From positions 62,001 through 126,000 of the forward strand of contig NZ_PYYB01000002.1 in the NCBI RefSeq assembly GCF_003044185.1: a stretch of 64,000 nt of DNA, given 5' to 3'. The notes beneath the pieces are model-generated. The model made no database searches and was not told where the DNA came from. It was given only the letters and a program-made list of their open reading frames with translations. Position 1 is the first letter of the stretch; every line of letters starts with the position of its first letter. Shown here piece after piece: positions 39,519 to 48,350 of the stretch. The translations under genes were made by a program, and so were the position numbers. This DNA comes from Paraconexibacter algicola (GTDB lineage Bacteria; Actinomycetota; Thermoleophilia; Solirubrobacterales; Solirubrobacteraceae).

Positions 39519-41495
39519 CTATCGGTCGGGGGACGGGTCCATGAGGGGGTCGTCGGCGGGGGGCGCGGTGAGGATGACCTGGCAGTGCGCCTTGGCCAGC
39601 ACCTGCTTGGTGACCTCGCCGACGAAGTTGTCGCGCGGGCCGCCGCGGCCGCCCAGCAGCGCGCCGCCGCGGATGCGGGTCGGCTCCTCCGCGGCGAGGA
39701 CGATCGCCTCGACGCCGCGCCGCCGGGCCTCGTCGACGATCGCCGTGCCGGCGCGCCGCGCGCGGATCGTCGCGGTGGCGACCTCGACGCCCTCGTACTC
39801 CTCCCCCACCGCCTTCGCGCGGCGCAGCGCGGCGCGCGCGGTCTCGAGCTGGTGGTCGGGCAGCCGCGCGTCGAGCGGCAGCGCCATCGGGATCTCGAAG
39901 ACCCACAGCGCCTCGATCGTCGCGCCCTCCTCGCTGTCGAAGTCGTCGTGCCAGTTGCCGGCCAGCCGGCCCGCGGTCTGCACGATGTCGTCGTCCAGCG
40001 GGGTGCCGAAGATCGGCACGAGGATCGAGCCGTACTCGACCGACGGCGCGTCCACGTGCCGCAGCGCCGACGCGGGGACGAGCACGCGCTTGAAGATCGG
40101 CTTGCCCTCCGCGCGCCGGTAGGCGACGTAGAGGACGAGCCCGGTGAGCATCCAGCCCAGGCCGACCCAACGGGCGCCCGAGTGGAACAGCAGGACGCTG
40201 ACCCAGGCGGCGAACGACAGGACCGCACCGACGATCGCCGGCACCGGCAGCGACGCGCCGCGCACCGTCACGTTCAGCGGGACGGCGTACGGGCGGCGCA
40301 GGTCGGGTTCGCGCACGCGCAGGGCGACGATCGACACGTGCGCGATCGTCAGGCCGAGCAGGGCGCCGAAGGCGTAGATGCCGACGAGCACGTCGAGGTC
40401 CTGGGGCAGCACGAGCACGGCGGCGAGGACCGCGCCGAGCGTGATCGCCACGTAGGGGGTCGAGCGGGTCGGGTGCAGCCGGCCGATCCGCGCCGGGATC
40501 TGGCGGTTGGTCGAGAGGTTGTAGGCGAGCCGCGAGAGGCCGAGCATCGCGCTGTTGGCCGCGGCGATCAGCGTGACGGTCGCCGCGGCGGCGAGCACGT
40601 ACTTCAGGCCGTCGGACAGCCACGCCTGGTCGAGCGCCGCGACGACCCCGAGCATCGGCGCCTCGACGAACGTGTCGCCGAGCGCGGTGCGCCCGTCCAC
40701 CACCGGCAGCGCGGTGAGCGCCACGAGGGCGATGCCGACGTACAGGAAGAGGATCGACCCGGACGCGCTGAGCAGCAGCCGCTTGAGCTGCCGGCGGCCG
40801 GCGCCGACCTCGCCGGCCAGGCCCGACGCGGACTCCAGGCCCGTGAACACGACGGTGGCGACGCCCAGGGCGAACAGCGTGTCCTCCCACCCCGGGCTCG
40901 TGCCGAGCTGGATCGGGTCGAGCAGCAGGTCGGCGTCGAAGACGGTGACGAGGCCGACGACGATGATCAGCGCCTGCAGCACGAGGTCGGCGACCACGAG
41001 CAGCGACAGCCGCGACACCCGCTTGGCGGTGAAGCCCCGGATGTTGCGGAACGCGACGTAGGCGATGATCGCGAAGGCCAGGACGATCTCGGTGCCGCCG
41101 CGGCCCAGCGGCGCGTAGAACGCCGCCGCGTAGTTCGTCGCGGTGAACGCCGTGACCGCGATGAGGATCACGTAGTCCAGGAGGATCGCCCAGCCCGCCA
41201 CGAAACTCACGAGCTCGTTGAACGCGTACCGCGCGAACACGGTCGAGCCGGCCTTGTCCTGGTGCAGCGAGGCGCCCTCGACGTACGTCATCGCGGCGAG
41301 CGCGAACAGCAGCGCGGCGACGAGGAAGACGACCGGGGTGAGGCCGAGCGCGTGGTCGGCGACGACCCCGAGCGAGAAGTAGATCGCCGAGGCCAGCGAC
41401 GTGTAGAGGACCACGAAGATCGCGGGCGAGCCGAGCCCGCGCTTCATGATCGTGTCGGCGACCTCGAGCCGCTGGGGGGTCTGCTCGTCGCTCAT
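39519..41495 (-). CDS. APC-superfamily permease with C-terminal USP domain
   Basis: The 658-residue protein has about twelve transmembrane helices with an APC fold (helix 1 LGSPAIFVVLYTSLASAIYF; VFTGLESASGLAGEVGAG in the substrate region). A universal stress protein-like domain of about 170 residues follows (from about 480; YGSILVPIFGTPLDDD, AIVLAAEEP). This architecture is that of KimA-type K+ importers, as well as some amino acid permeases. TrkA-type genes downstream favour K+. ATG 41495 overlaps the small membrane gene stop as ATGA. Confidence 0.82.
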   Translation of the reverse strand: MSDEQTPQRLEVADTIMKRGLGSPAIFVVLYTSLASAIYFSLGVVADHALGLTPVVFLVAALLFALAAMTYVEGASLHQDKAGSTVFARYAFNELVSFVAGWAILLDYVILIAVTAFTATNYAAAFYAPLGRGGTEIVLAFAIIAYVAFRNIRGFTAKRVSRLSLLVVADLVLQALIIVVGLVTVFDADLLLDPIQLGTSPGWEDTLFALGVATVVFTGLESASGLAGEVGAGRRQLKRLLLSASGSILFLYVGIALVALTALPVVDGRTALGDTFVEAPMLGVVAALDQAWLSDGLKYVLAAAATVTLIAAANSAMLGLSRLAYNLSTNRQIPARIGRLHPTRSTPYVAITLGAVLAAVLVLPQDLDVLVGIYAFGALLGLTIAHVSIVALRVREPDLRRPYAVPLNVTVRGASLPVPAIVGAVLSFAAWVSVLLFHSGARWVGLGWMLTGLVLYVAYRRAEGKPIFKRVLVPASALRHVDAPSVEYGSILVPIFGTPLDDDIVQTAGRLAGNWHDDFDSEEGATIEALWVFEIPMALPLDARLPDHQLETARAALRRAKAVGEEYEGVEVATATIRARRAGTAIVDEARRRGVEAIVLAAEEPTRIRGGALLGGRGGPRDNFVGEVTKQVLAKAHCQVILTAPPADDPLMDPSPDR

Positions 41496-41692
41496 CGGTC
41501 CTGGCTCCCCGATCGGGCGATGAAGATGCGGCCCGCGCCCACCGCCACGAACATGACGCCGAGGATCGTCCCGAGGGCCAGCGGGCCGCCGCCCCGGGCG
41601 AGCGTCGACACGAGCATGGCGACGCCGAGCACGACCATGACGGCGCTCATGACGCTCGTGGCGGCGTGGTGGACGTCGCGCGGCTCGGGCAT
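41492..41692 (-). CDS. Small two-helix membrane protein of permease operon
   Basis: This 66-residue protein has two hydrophobic helices (about 12-29 and 36-57; VMSAVMVVLGVAMLVSTLA and GTILGVMFVAVGAGRIF). It is overlapped on both sides by the two APC-USP permease genes, so it is probably made in step with them. I recognise no family; a transporter subunit is inferred. Confidence 0.65.
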   Translation of the reverse strand: MPEPRDVHHAATSVMSAVMVVLGVAMLVSTLARGGGPLALGTILGVMFVAVGAGRIFIARSGSQDR

Positions 41693-43602
41693 CAGGCCTG
41701 TCCCACAGGCGCGGTTCGCGGGGTCGGGGTGCCGGGGTCGGACTGGATGATCACGCGGCACGGGCGCTCGCCCAGGACGGTCTCGAGCGTCTTGCCGAAC
41801 ACGGTGCCGCCGGCGACGCCTCGGGGCGGCAGCGGCATGACGATCGCGGCGGCGCGCATCTCCTTCGCGGCCTCGACGATCCGGCGGCCCGCCTGCCCGG
41901 CGCGGACGCGCTCGACGTGGCCGCTGACGCGCCGGCCCGCCTGGAGCTTGGCCTGCTCGATGATCGCCCAGGCAGCGAGCTCGTGGTCGGGCAGCTCGGC
42001 GTCGATCGGCTCGCTCGTGGGCACCGTGATCGTGACGACGACGTGGATGCCGCGCCGGCGGCGGGCCGCGACCTTCTGCGCCATCGCGATCGCGCCCGGC
42101 GAGTAGCTGCGCCACTCCAGCGCGACCAGCACGCTCTCGTACTCCGCCTCGTGGTCGACGACGGGCTTGGGCACCGCGACCTTCGTCGTCGTCACGAGGT
42201 CGAGTCCCTGGCGGCGCCGGTAGACGATGTACACGACGATCCCGAGCGCCAGCCAGCCGACGCCCGCGACCGCGACGTCGAGGTGCAGCAGCGCCACGGT
42301 CAGGAACGCCAGGCCGGTGCCGAGCCCGCCGACGAGCGCGAACAGCGGGTAGGCGCGCCCGCGGATCGTCACGTTGCCGGGCCCCCGGTAGGGCCGCTCC
42401 ACATCGGGCTGGGTGAGCCGCAGGCGCACGACCGCGATGTGCGCGATCGTGAACGACAGCATCGCCCCGAACGCGTACATGTTGCCGAGGAAGTCCGCCT
42501 GGCCGGGCAGCAGCATCAGGCAGGCGATGCCGCCGAAGACGAGGATCCCGATCCACGGCGTGCCGAACCGCGGGTGCAGCTGGCGCATCCGGTCCGGCAT
42601 CTGCCGGTGCAGGCCCATCGAGTACACGAGCCGGCTGACGCCGATGATGCCCGCGTTGGCGGCGATGAACAGGATCGTCGCCGCGAGGATGCCGACGTAC
42701 AGCTCGCCCGCGCCCTGGAAGATGCCGAGGTCGATCTGCTTGACGACGCCGAGTATCGGGTCGCCCGCGAAGCCGCCCTCCTCCTCGGAGAGCCCGAGCT
42801 TCGTGACGTACTCGCCGTCGGGCTGCTGGTAGACCGGCAGCGCGCTCAGCGCGACCGCGGGCAGCAGCGCGTAGATCGCGAAGACGGCGATCACGACCCG
42901 CTTGATCGCCGCGGGGATCGTCGTCGCCTCGTCCTTGGCCTCCTCGGCCATGTTCGAGATCGTCTCGATGCCCGTGTAGGCGATCATCCCGACCGGGATC
43001 GCCACGAGGAAGTCCTTCCACTCCGGCGCGACGCCGAACGAGACGTTGTCGACGAGCGTCGACGGGCTGAACACGAGGAACAGCCCGACGACGACGAGCA
43101 GCAGCTGCGTCGCGAAGTCCACGACCGCCAGGCCGATGTTGACGCCCGCGGACTCCTCCGCCCCGCGGATGTTCACGAAGCACAGCAGCAGGATCACGCC
43201 GATCGCGAAGACGATGTCCCCCGGCGCGGTCTTCAGCGGCTCCCAGAACAGCGACCCGAGGTAGTGCGGCACGAAGAACGCCGAGATGGCGATCGTGATG
43301 ACGTAGTTGAGCATCTGCGCCCAGGCGGCGAAGAACGAGACGAACTCGTTGAACGCGCGCCGCGCGAAGCTCGAGGAGCCGCCCGCCTCCGGGTACATCG
43401 CCGTGGCCTCGGCGTACGTGGCGGCCGTCAGGTAGAAGATGAAGCCGGTGATGATGAACACCACCGGCGTGAGGCCGAGCGCGTAGCTGGCGACGAGCCC
43501 GAGCGCGTAGTAGATCGACGAGCCCACGTTGCCGTAGGCGGTCGAGAAGAGGGCGTTCGTGCCGAGGACCCTCTGGAGTCCGTGGAGGCGGCGTTCTGCC
43601 AT
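41692..43602 (-). CDS. APC-superfamily permease with C-terminal USP domain
   Basis: The 636-residue paralog of the permease at 39519 starts MAERRLHGLQRVLGTNALFS and has TAYGNVGSSIYYALGLVASY in helix 1. The GYTG-like segment MIAYTGIETISNMAEEAKDE follows. About twelve helices are followed by a USP-like domain (YESVLVALEWRSYSPGAIAM). It heads the putative K+ operon. The promoter hexamer TAGACT lies 12 bases before ATG 43602, inside a large inverted repeat. An amino acid substrate cannot be excluded. Confidence 0.82.
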   Translation of the reverse strand: MAERRLHGLQRVLGTNALFSTAYGNVGSSIYYALGLVASYALGLTPVVFIITGFIFYLTAATYAEATAMYPEAGGSSSFARRAFNEFVSFFAAWAQMLNYVITIAISAFFVPHYLGSLFWEPLKTAPGDIVFAIGVILLLCFVNIRGAEESAGVNIGLAVVDFATQLLLVVVGLFLVFSPSTLVDNVSFGVAPEWKDFLVAIPVGMIAYTGIETISNMAEEAKDEATTIPAAIKRVVIAVFAIYALLPAVALSALPVYQQPDGEYVTKLGLSEEEGGFAGDPILGVVKQIDLGIFQGAGELYVGILAATILFIAANAGIIGVSRLVYSMGLHRQMPDRMRQLHPRFGTPWIGILVFGGIACLMLLPGQADFLGNMYAFGAMLSFTIAHIAVVRLRLTQPDVERPYRGPGNVTIRGRAYPLFALVGGLGTGLAFLTVALLHLDVAVAGVGWLALGIVVYIVYRRRQGLDLVTTTKVAVPKPVVDHEAEYESVLVALEWRSYSPGAIAMAQKVAARRRRGIHVVVTITVPTSEPIDAELPDHELAAWAIIEQAKLQAGRRVSGHVERVRAGQAGRRIVEAAKEMRAAAIVMPLPPRGVAGGTVFGKTLETVLGERPCRVIIQSDPGTPTPRTAPVGQA

Positions 43603-43607
43603 GTGCG

Positions 43608-43632
43608 CCGCGGGAGTCTACGCCTCCCGCGG
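43608..43632 (-). promoter_or_regulatory. Inverted repeat enclosing the permease -10 hexamer
   Basis: CCGCGGGAG and CTCCCGCGG (9 bp, perfect) enclose 7 bases that, on the minus strand, contain most of TAGACT, the -10 of the APC-USP operon. It could be a repressor operator, or a terminator for the upstream DUF1844-like gene whose stop is 18 bases away, or both. Confidence 0.5.
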
Positions 43633-43649
43633 GCGCGTGCCGTACGGCC

Positions 43650-44057
43650 CTACTGGCCGGGGACCCAGAGGCGGCTCGGCGGGGCCTGGCCCGCGCCACC
43701 GCCGGCGTCCGGCGTGGCCTCCGGGGCGGTGCCGCCCATCTGCACGTAGGCCATCTGCAGCTGCGACAGCGCGTCCTTCAGCGACGCCGCGTCCGGGCCC
43801 AGCTGGTCCTCGACGAGCGCGAGCAGCGCCCGCGAGCCGTCGATGGCCATGCGCAGCTGCTCGGGGTCGCGCTCGTCCTCGGTGCCGGGCGCCAGGCCGG
43901 CCTTGCGGCCGGCGAGGTTGATCAGCGACACGAGGGTCTGGACGACGACGTCCTCGACGCGCAGCTGCTTGAGCTGGGCCTCGTAGGCGGCGCGCAGCTC
44001 CTCCTCGGAGACGGGCTCGCCGTCCGGGCCGAGCGGCATGTCGGGTGGGGTGCTCAT
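43650..44057 (-). CDS. DUF1844-like protein, end of tsa-rex operon
   Basis: This 135-residue acidic protein starts MSTPPDMPLGPDGEPVSEEE. The core QLKQLRVEDVVVQTLVSLIN, then LAGRKAG, IDGSRALLALVEDQLG and LKDALSQLQMAYVQMGG matches the helical DUF1844 family. The tail is Pro/Gly-rich. The function is unknown. ATG 44057 overlaps the GCS2 ligase stop as ATGA. Confidence 0.72.
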   Translation of the reverse strand: MSTPPDMPLGPDGEPVSEEELRAAYEAQLKQLRVEDVVVQTLVSLINLAGRKAGLAPGTEDERDPEQLRMAIDGSRALLALVEDQLGPDAASLKDALSQLQMAYVQMGGTAPEATPDAGGGAGQAPPSRLWVPGQ

Positions 44058-45220
44058 GCGGACGGTGCCTCCTGGGGCGTGTTGGCGTAGGTGTCCTGCG
44101 TCTCCTGCACGGAGGCGCGGAAGGCCTCCTCCATCGTGGCCCCCTGCGCCAGCAGGGCGCGCTGGCGCTGCGCGCCGTTGCGCGCGGGGAGCTTCAGGTC
44201 GGTGAGGCCGATCTCGGCGCGGACCGGGGCGGTCCACTCCCACAGCCGGTCGCGGGCGGCGCCCGCGGGCTCCTCGACGAGCCGGTCGAGGTCCAGCAGC
44301 CGGCCGTCCATGCCGAAGCGGATCGCCCGCCACATGTTCTCCTCGACGAGCCGGGCCGGGAGGTCGGGGCCCCCGGCGGCGGGCCGGCCCTCGTCCTCGT
44401 CGCGGGCGGCCTGGGCCACGCAGGCGACGACGAGCTCGGTCAGCGCGTCCGCCTCGGCGGCGTCCGCCTGCGCGTCGCAGATGCGGACCTCGACGGTGCC
44501 GAAGCTGAAGTGCGGGCGCACGGACCACCAGATCTGCGTGTACTCGACGATCGAGCTCGTCCGCACGAGCAGGTCGATGTAGTCCGCGTACGCCTGCCAG
44601 GAGCCGTACGCGTCCGGGATCCCGCAGCGCGGGAACGTCTTCGTGAACGCCTGGGTGCGCGCCGAGTGCAGGCCCGAGTCGCGCGCGTCGAGGAACGGCG
44701 AGTTGGCGCTGATCGCCAGCAGCGTGGGGAGCACGCCCCGCAGCCGGTCGCAGACGCGGATGGCGCGGTCGGCGCCGTGGACGCCGACGTGCACGTGCAG
44801 CGAGAACGTGTTGTTGCGCCGGGCGACGTACTGGAGGCCGTCGACGACCCGGCGGTAGTGCTCGGTGTCGATGTTCGGCTGCTCGCGGTAGTCCGCCCAC
44901 GGGTGCGTGCCCTGGGCGGCCAGCAGCGCGTCGTGGCGGCCCGCGAGGGCGAACAGGCGCCGGCGCGCGTCGCGCTGGCGCGCGAGCGCGTCGTGGACGT
45001 CCTCCCCACGCCCCGAGCGGATCTCGATCTCGCTGGAGATCAGCTCGCCGCTGACCGACGCGGCCAGCGGCGCGTCGTCCTGGCAGGCGGCGAGGAGCTC
45101 CTCGTAGCGCGGGGCCAGGTCGAGGCTCGTGGGGTCCAGGATGGCGAACTCCTCCTCGATGCCGACCGTGCGGTCGACCGAGGTGGCGTACGCCTCGTAG
45201 GCGGCGGCGACGTCGATCAC
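44054..45220 (-). CDS. GCS2-family carboxylate-amine ligase (YbdK/EgtA-like)
   Basis: The 388-residue ATP-grasp-like glutamate-cysteine ligase 2 protein has VGIEEEFAILDP at the N-terminus. ELISSEIEIRSG, FSLHVHVGVHG, SANSPFLDARD, GTVEVRICDAQAD and AIRFGMDGRLLDL follow. Family members join Glu and Cys (EgtA, first step to ergothioneine or glutathione), or act as weak YbdK ligases. No other ergothioneine gene is adjacent. It follows rex by GTGA overlap, so expression is probably linked to that operon. Confidence 0.85.
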   Translation of the reverse strand: MIDVAAAYEAYATSVDRTVGIEEEFAILDPTSLDLAPRYEELLAACQDDAPLAASVSGELISSEIEIRSGRGEDVHDALARQRDARRRLFALAGRHDALLAAQGTHPWADYREQPNIDTEHYRRVVDGLQYVARRNNTFSLHVHVGVHGADRAIRVCDRLRGVLPTLLAISANSPFLDARDSGLHSARTQAFTKTFPRCGIPDAYGSWQAYADYIDLLVRTSSIVEYTQIWWSVRPHFSFGTVEVRICDAQADAAEADALTELVVACVAQAARDEDEGRPAAGGPDLPARLVEENMWRAIRFGMDGRLLDLDRLVEEPAGAARDRLWEWTAPVRAEIGLTDLKLPARNGAQRQRALLAQGATMEEAFRASVQETQDTYANTPQEAPSA

Positions 45221-45882
45221 GTGAGGTAGAAGTACAGCGCGTAGAGGAGATCGACCGCGGGGCTGGAGGTGTGGACGGTCACCTCCGGCGGGACCTGCAG
45301 CAGCGTCTCGGAGTAGTTGAAGATGATCTTGACGCCCGCCTCGACGAGGTCGTCGGCGAGCGCCTGGGCGGCGGCGGGCGGCACCGCGAGGACGCCGACG
45401 ACGACGTCCTCGTCCTCCACGACGGCGCGCAGCTCGTCGACGTGGCGCACGCGCTGCGGGCCGACCTCCATGCCGACCTTCGACGGGTCGGCGTCGAAGA
45501 TCGCCACGACGCGGAAGCCGTGGTCGGCGAAGATGTCCGAGGAGGCGATCGCGCGGCCGAGGTGCCCGGCGCCGAACAGCGCGATGTTGTGCTGGCCGGC
45601 GGTGCGCAGGATGCCCCGGATCTGGGAGACCAGCGACTCGACGTTGTAGCCGACGCCGCGCTTGCCGAACTTGCCGAAGCCGCTGAGGTCGCGGCGGATC
45701 TGCGTCGAGTTGACGTGCGTGTAGTCGGACAGCTCCTGCGAGGAGATGGTCTCCTTGCCCATCTTCTTCGCCTGCGTGAGGACCTGCAGGTAGCGCGAGA
45801 GACGCGCCGCCACCCCGAGGGTGAGGCGCTCGGGGGTCATCCCGTCCGGCGTGGCCGCATCCGTGGGTTCCGTCGTGCTCAT
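45217..45882 (-). CDS. rex: Redox-sensing transcriptional repressor Rex
   Basis: The 221-residue repressor has a winged-helix domain (LSRYLQVLTQAKKMGKETIS, TQIRRDLSGFGKFGKRGVGY) and a Rossmann domain with FGAGHLGRAI (103-112), FDADPSKVG and NYSETLLQVPP. It represses fermentation and respiratory genes until NADH rises. No Rex operator (TTGTGAA-type palindrome) is visible in the window. ATG 45882 overlaps the stop of the glutaredoxin-like gene; this links t6A synthesis and redox genes in one transcript. Confidence 0.95.
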   Translation of the reverse strand: MSTTEPTDAATPDGMTPERLTLGVAARLSRYLQVLTQAKKMGKETISSQELSDYTHVNSTQIRRDLSGFGKFGKRGVGYNVESLVSQIRGILRTAGQHNIALFGAGHLGRAIASSDIFADHGFRVVAIFDADPSKVGMEVGPQRVRHVDELRAVVEDEDVVVGVLAVPPAAAQALADDLVEAGVKIIFNYSETLLQVPPEVTVHTSSPAVDLLYALYFYLT

Positions 45883-46124
45883 CGACCCTCCAGTCTATGA
45901 CGGAGCCTGCCGCGGAGGTCCGCCTCGTCGACGAAGAAGTCGTAGAGCTCCTCGCCGTCGAGGCAGATCACCGGGATGCGCTCGAGGTAGCGGCGGTGCA
46001 GGTCGTCGTCGGCCTCGATGTCGACGACCTCCAGCGGCTCGCCGTGCTCGGCGGCTAGGGGGCGCAGCAGCGCCAGCGCGTCGTCGCACAGGTGGCAGCC
46101 CTCGCGGACGTGGACGGTGATCAC
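45879..46124 (-). CDS. Glutaredoxin-like thiol protein
   Basis: This 81-residue protein has the redox motif CHLC near residue 10 (VREGCHLCDDALALL), and then EVVDIEADDDLHRRYLERIP with the cis-Pro, and LDGEELYDFFVDE. It matches the short DUF836/glutaredoxin-like family, which reduces disulfides in the cytoplasm. GTG 46124 overlaps the tsaD stop as GTGA. Confidence 0.82.
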   Translation of the reverse strand: MITVHVREGCHLCDDALALLRPLAAEHGEPLEVVDIEADDDLHRRYLERIPVICLDGEELYDFFVDEADLRGRLRHRLEGR

Positions 46125-47113
46125 GCCAGCGTGCCCGTCGGGTAGGCGTCGAGCGCGAGGTGCGCGCCGACCGGCAGGCCGGGCCGGTGCAGCGCCGCGG
46201 CGGCGATCATCGCCGCGTTGTCGGTGCACAGCTCCACCGGCGGGACGTTCACCGCCACCCCGAGCGCCGACAGCCGCTCGCGCAGCGGGCCGTTGGCGGC
46301 GACGCCGCCGCCGATCGCCAGCCGGGTCGCGCCGGTCTCGCGCAGCGCCCGCTCGACGCGGACGGCGAGCGTCTCGACGATCGCGTGCTGGTAGCTGGCG
46401 GCGAGGTCGGCGTGGCGGCGGCGCGCCTCCTCCTCCCCCAGGTCGCGCACCGCGTACAGCAGCGCGGTCTTCAGGCCGCTGAACGACAGGTCCAGCCCCG
46501 CGACCTTCGCCGCCGTCGGGAACGCGAACGCGCCGGGGTCGCCGTCCTGCGCGGCGCGCTGGAGGTGCGGGCCGCCCGGGAACGGCAGGCCGAGCAGGCG
46601 GGCGCCCTTGTCGAACGCCTCCCCCGCGGCGTCGTCGAGCGTGCGGCCGAGCACGGTGAAGCCGTCATGGTCGGCGACGTGCGCGAGGAACGTGTGGCCG
46701 CCGCTGGCGATCAGGCACAGGAACGGCGGCGCGAACGGCTCGCGGTCCCCGATGCGCAGGAAGTTCGCCGCCACGTGGCCCTGCAGGTGGTCGACCGGGG
46801 TCAGCGGCAGGCCGCGGACGGCGGCGAGCGCCTTGGCGTGGCAGAGGCCGACGAGCAGCGCGCCGACGAGCCCCGGCCCCTGGGTGACGGCGATCCGCTC
46901 GATCCCGTCGAGCGTCACGCCGGCGCGGCGCAGCGCGTCGTCGACGACCGCCGTGCAGCGCTCGAGGTGGTGGCGCGAGGCGATCTCGGGGACGACGCCG
47001 CCGTACGCGTCGTGGATGCCCTGCGAGGAGATCACGTTGCTGCGGACCTCGCCGTCGGCGGTCACGACCGCGGCGCAGGTGTCGTCGCAGCTCGTCTCGA
47101 TCGCGAGGATCAC
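46121..47113 (-). CDS. tsaD: tRNA t6A37 threonylcarbamoyltransferase TsaD
   Basis: The 330-residue ASKHA-fold enzyme has LAIETSCDDTCAAVV, the metal-binding His pair in VDHLQGHVAANF, LIASGGHTFL, and GGGVAANGPLRERL. It transfers the threonylcarbamoyl group to A37 of tRNAs reading ANN codons, with TsaB and TsaE encoded just upstream. GTG 47113 overlaps the rimI stop. Confidence 0.95.
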   Translation of the reverse strand: MILAIETSCDDTCAAVVTADGEVRSNVISSQGIHDAYGGVVPEIASRHHLERCTAVVDDALRRAGVTLDGIERIAVTQGPGLVGALLVGLCHAKALAAVRGLPLTPVDHLQGHVAANFLRIGDREPFAPPFLCLIASGGHTFLAHVADHDGFTVLGRTLDDAAGEAFDKGARLLGLPFPGGPHLQRAAQDGDPGAFAFPTAAKVAGLDLSFSGLKTALLYAVRDLGEEEARRRHADLAASYQHAIVETLAVRVERALRETGATRLAIGGGVAANGPLRERLSALGVAVNVPPVELCTDNAAMIAAAALHRPGLPVGAHLALDAYPTGTLA

Positions 47114-47661
47114 CGGCGGCCCCCCGGGGGCGGCACGGTGCCCGGGGTCGGCTGCACCGGCCCGGCGTTGGGGACGTCGTCGAGGCGGCCCTCGAGCGTC
47201 GCGGCGGTGCGCCACATGATGTAGGCGTCCTCCCCGTTGTCCTGGTAGTAGCGCTTGCGCACGCCGGCGATGAGGAAGCCGTAGCGCTCGTACAGCGCGA
47301 TCGCGGGCAGGTTGCTCTGCCGCACCTCGAGCGTGAACTGCGCCTCGGGGTCCGGGAGCCGCGTGAACAGGTCGTCGAGCATCGCCGTCGCGACCCCGCG
47401 GCGGTGCAGGACCGGGTCGACCGAGATGTTCATGATGTGCCAGATCGTGTCGTAGCGGCTGCAGATGCAGTAGCCCGCCAGGGCCTCCTCGCTGCGCCAC
47501 GCGCCCAGGCACACGCCCGCGGTCTTGCTCAGCTCGAGCACGAACATCGCCAGCGACCACGGGGCCGGGAACGCCCGCCGCTCGATCGCGATGACCTGCG
47601 GCAGGTCCTGGTAGCGCAGCCGCTGGATGCGGAAGCGCGTGCTCTCCGCGCCGGTGCTCAC
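47110..47661 (-). CDS. rimI: GNAT N-acetyltransferase RimI-like
   Basis: The 183-residue GNAT protein has FRIQRLRYQDLPQVIAIERR, then AFPAPWSLAMFVLEL, the acetyl-CoA loop VLHRRGVATAMLDDL, and LEVRQSNLPAIALYERYGF. It resembles RimI, which acetylates the N-terminus of ribosomal protein S18. The Pro-rich tail after residue 160 is extra. GTG 47661 overlaps the tsaB stop as GTGA. Location between tsaB and tsaD is widespread in bacteria. Confidence 0.9.
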   Translation of the reverse strand: MSTGAESTRFRIQRLRYQDLPQVIAIERRAFPAPWSLAMFVLELSKTAGVCLGAWRSEEALAGYCICSRYDTIWHIMNISVDPVLHRRGVATAMLDDLFTRLPDPEAQFTLEVRQSNLPAIALYERYGFLIAGVRKRYYQDNGEDAYIMWRTAATLEGRLDDVPNAGPVQPTPGTVPPPGGRR

Positions 47662-48350
47662 CGGCCACCCCGCAGCGCCGTCGGCACGGCGTCCGGGCGG
47701 CGCACGTAGGCGGGCAGCACGTCCGCGCCCGGGGTCGCCCGGGCCGCGAGGTCGCACAGGCGGGCCGGGTCGACCGCGTGCTGCGCGTCGTCGTCGGGGG
47801 CGACGAGGGCGCCGGCGGCGGTCAGCGCCTCGCGGTAGCGCACGGCGCCGTCCCCGACGACGCGGACGCCCGCGAGCGCGACCAGCCCGCCGAGCTCCGC
47901 GGGCGGCACGGCGACCGGCGGCAGCGACGGGGCGGCGCCCGCGGCGGCGGCGGTCGCGTCGTCCCAGGCGGCGGCGAAGATCTCGCGGCGGCGCGCGTCG
48001 AGCGCGGCGACGACCCGGCCGGCCGGGGCCGCGGCGGCGAGCGCGGCCAGGGTGGGGACGCCGACGAGCTCGGCGCCGCCGGCGGCCGCCAGCGAGCGCG
48101 CGCTCGCGACCCCGATCCGCAGGCCGGTGAACGTGCCGGGCCCGACGCCGACCCCGATCCGGGCGACCGCGTCCCAGCCGACCCCCGCCTCGTCCAGCAG
48201 CTCGGTGAGCAGCGGCAGCAGCTGCGTGACGTGTCCCGGCCGCTCGCCGTCCGCGGGCCGGTGGCGACGCCCGAGCGTCGCGCCGTCGGCGGTGCGCAGG
48301 CCGACGACCGTGTCCGGCGTCGCGGTGTCGAAGGCCAGCAGCACGCTCAC
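47658..48350 (-). CDS. tsaB: t6A biosynthesis protein TsaB
   Basis: The 230-residue protein is a shortened TsaD paralog: LLAFDTATPDTVVGL at the N-terminus, GVGPGTFTGLRIGVASARSL in the centre, and ALDARRREIFAA. It dimerises with TsaD and is needed for t6A formation but is not itself catalytic. GTG 48350 overlaps the tsaE stop. Confidence 0.93.
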   Translation of the reverse strand: MSVLLAFDTATPDTVVGLRTADGATLGRRHRPADGERPGHVTQLLPLLTELLDEAGVGWDAVARIGVGVGPGTFTGLRIGVASARSLAAAGGAELVGVPTLAALAAAAPAGRVVAALDARRREIFAAAWDDATAAAAGAAPSLPPVAVPPAELGGLVALAGVRVVGDGAVRYREALTAAGALVAPDDDAQHAVDPARLCDLAARATPGADVLPAYVRRPDAVPTALRGGR

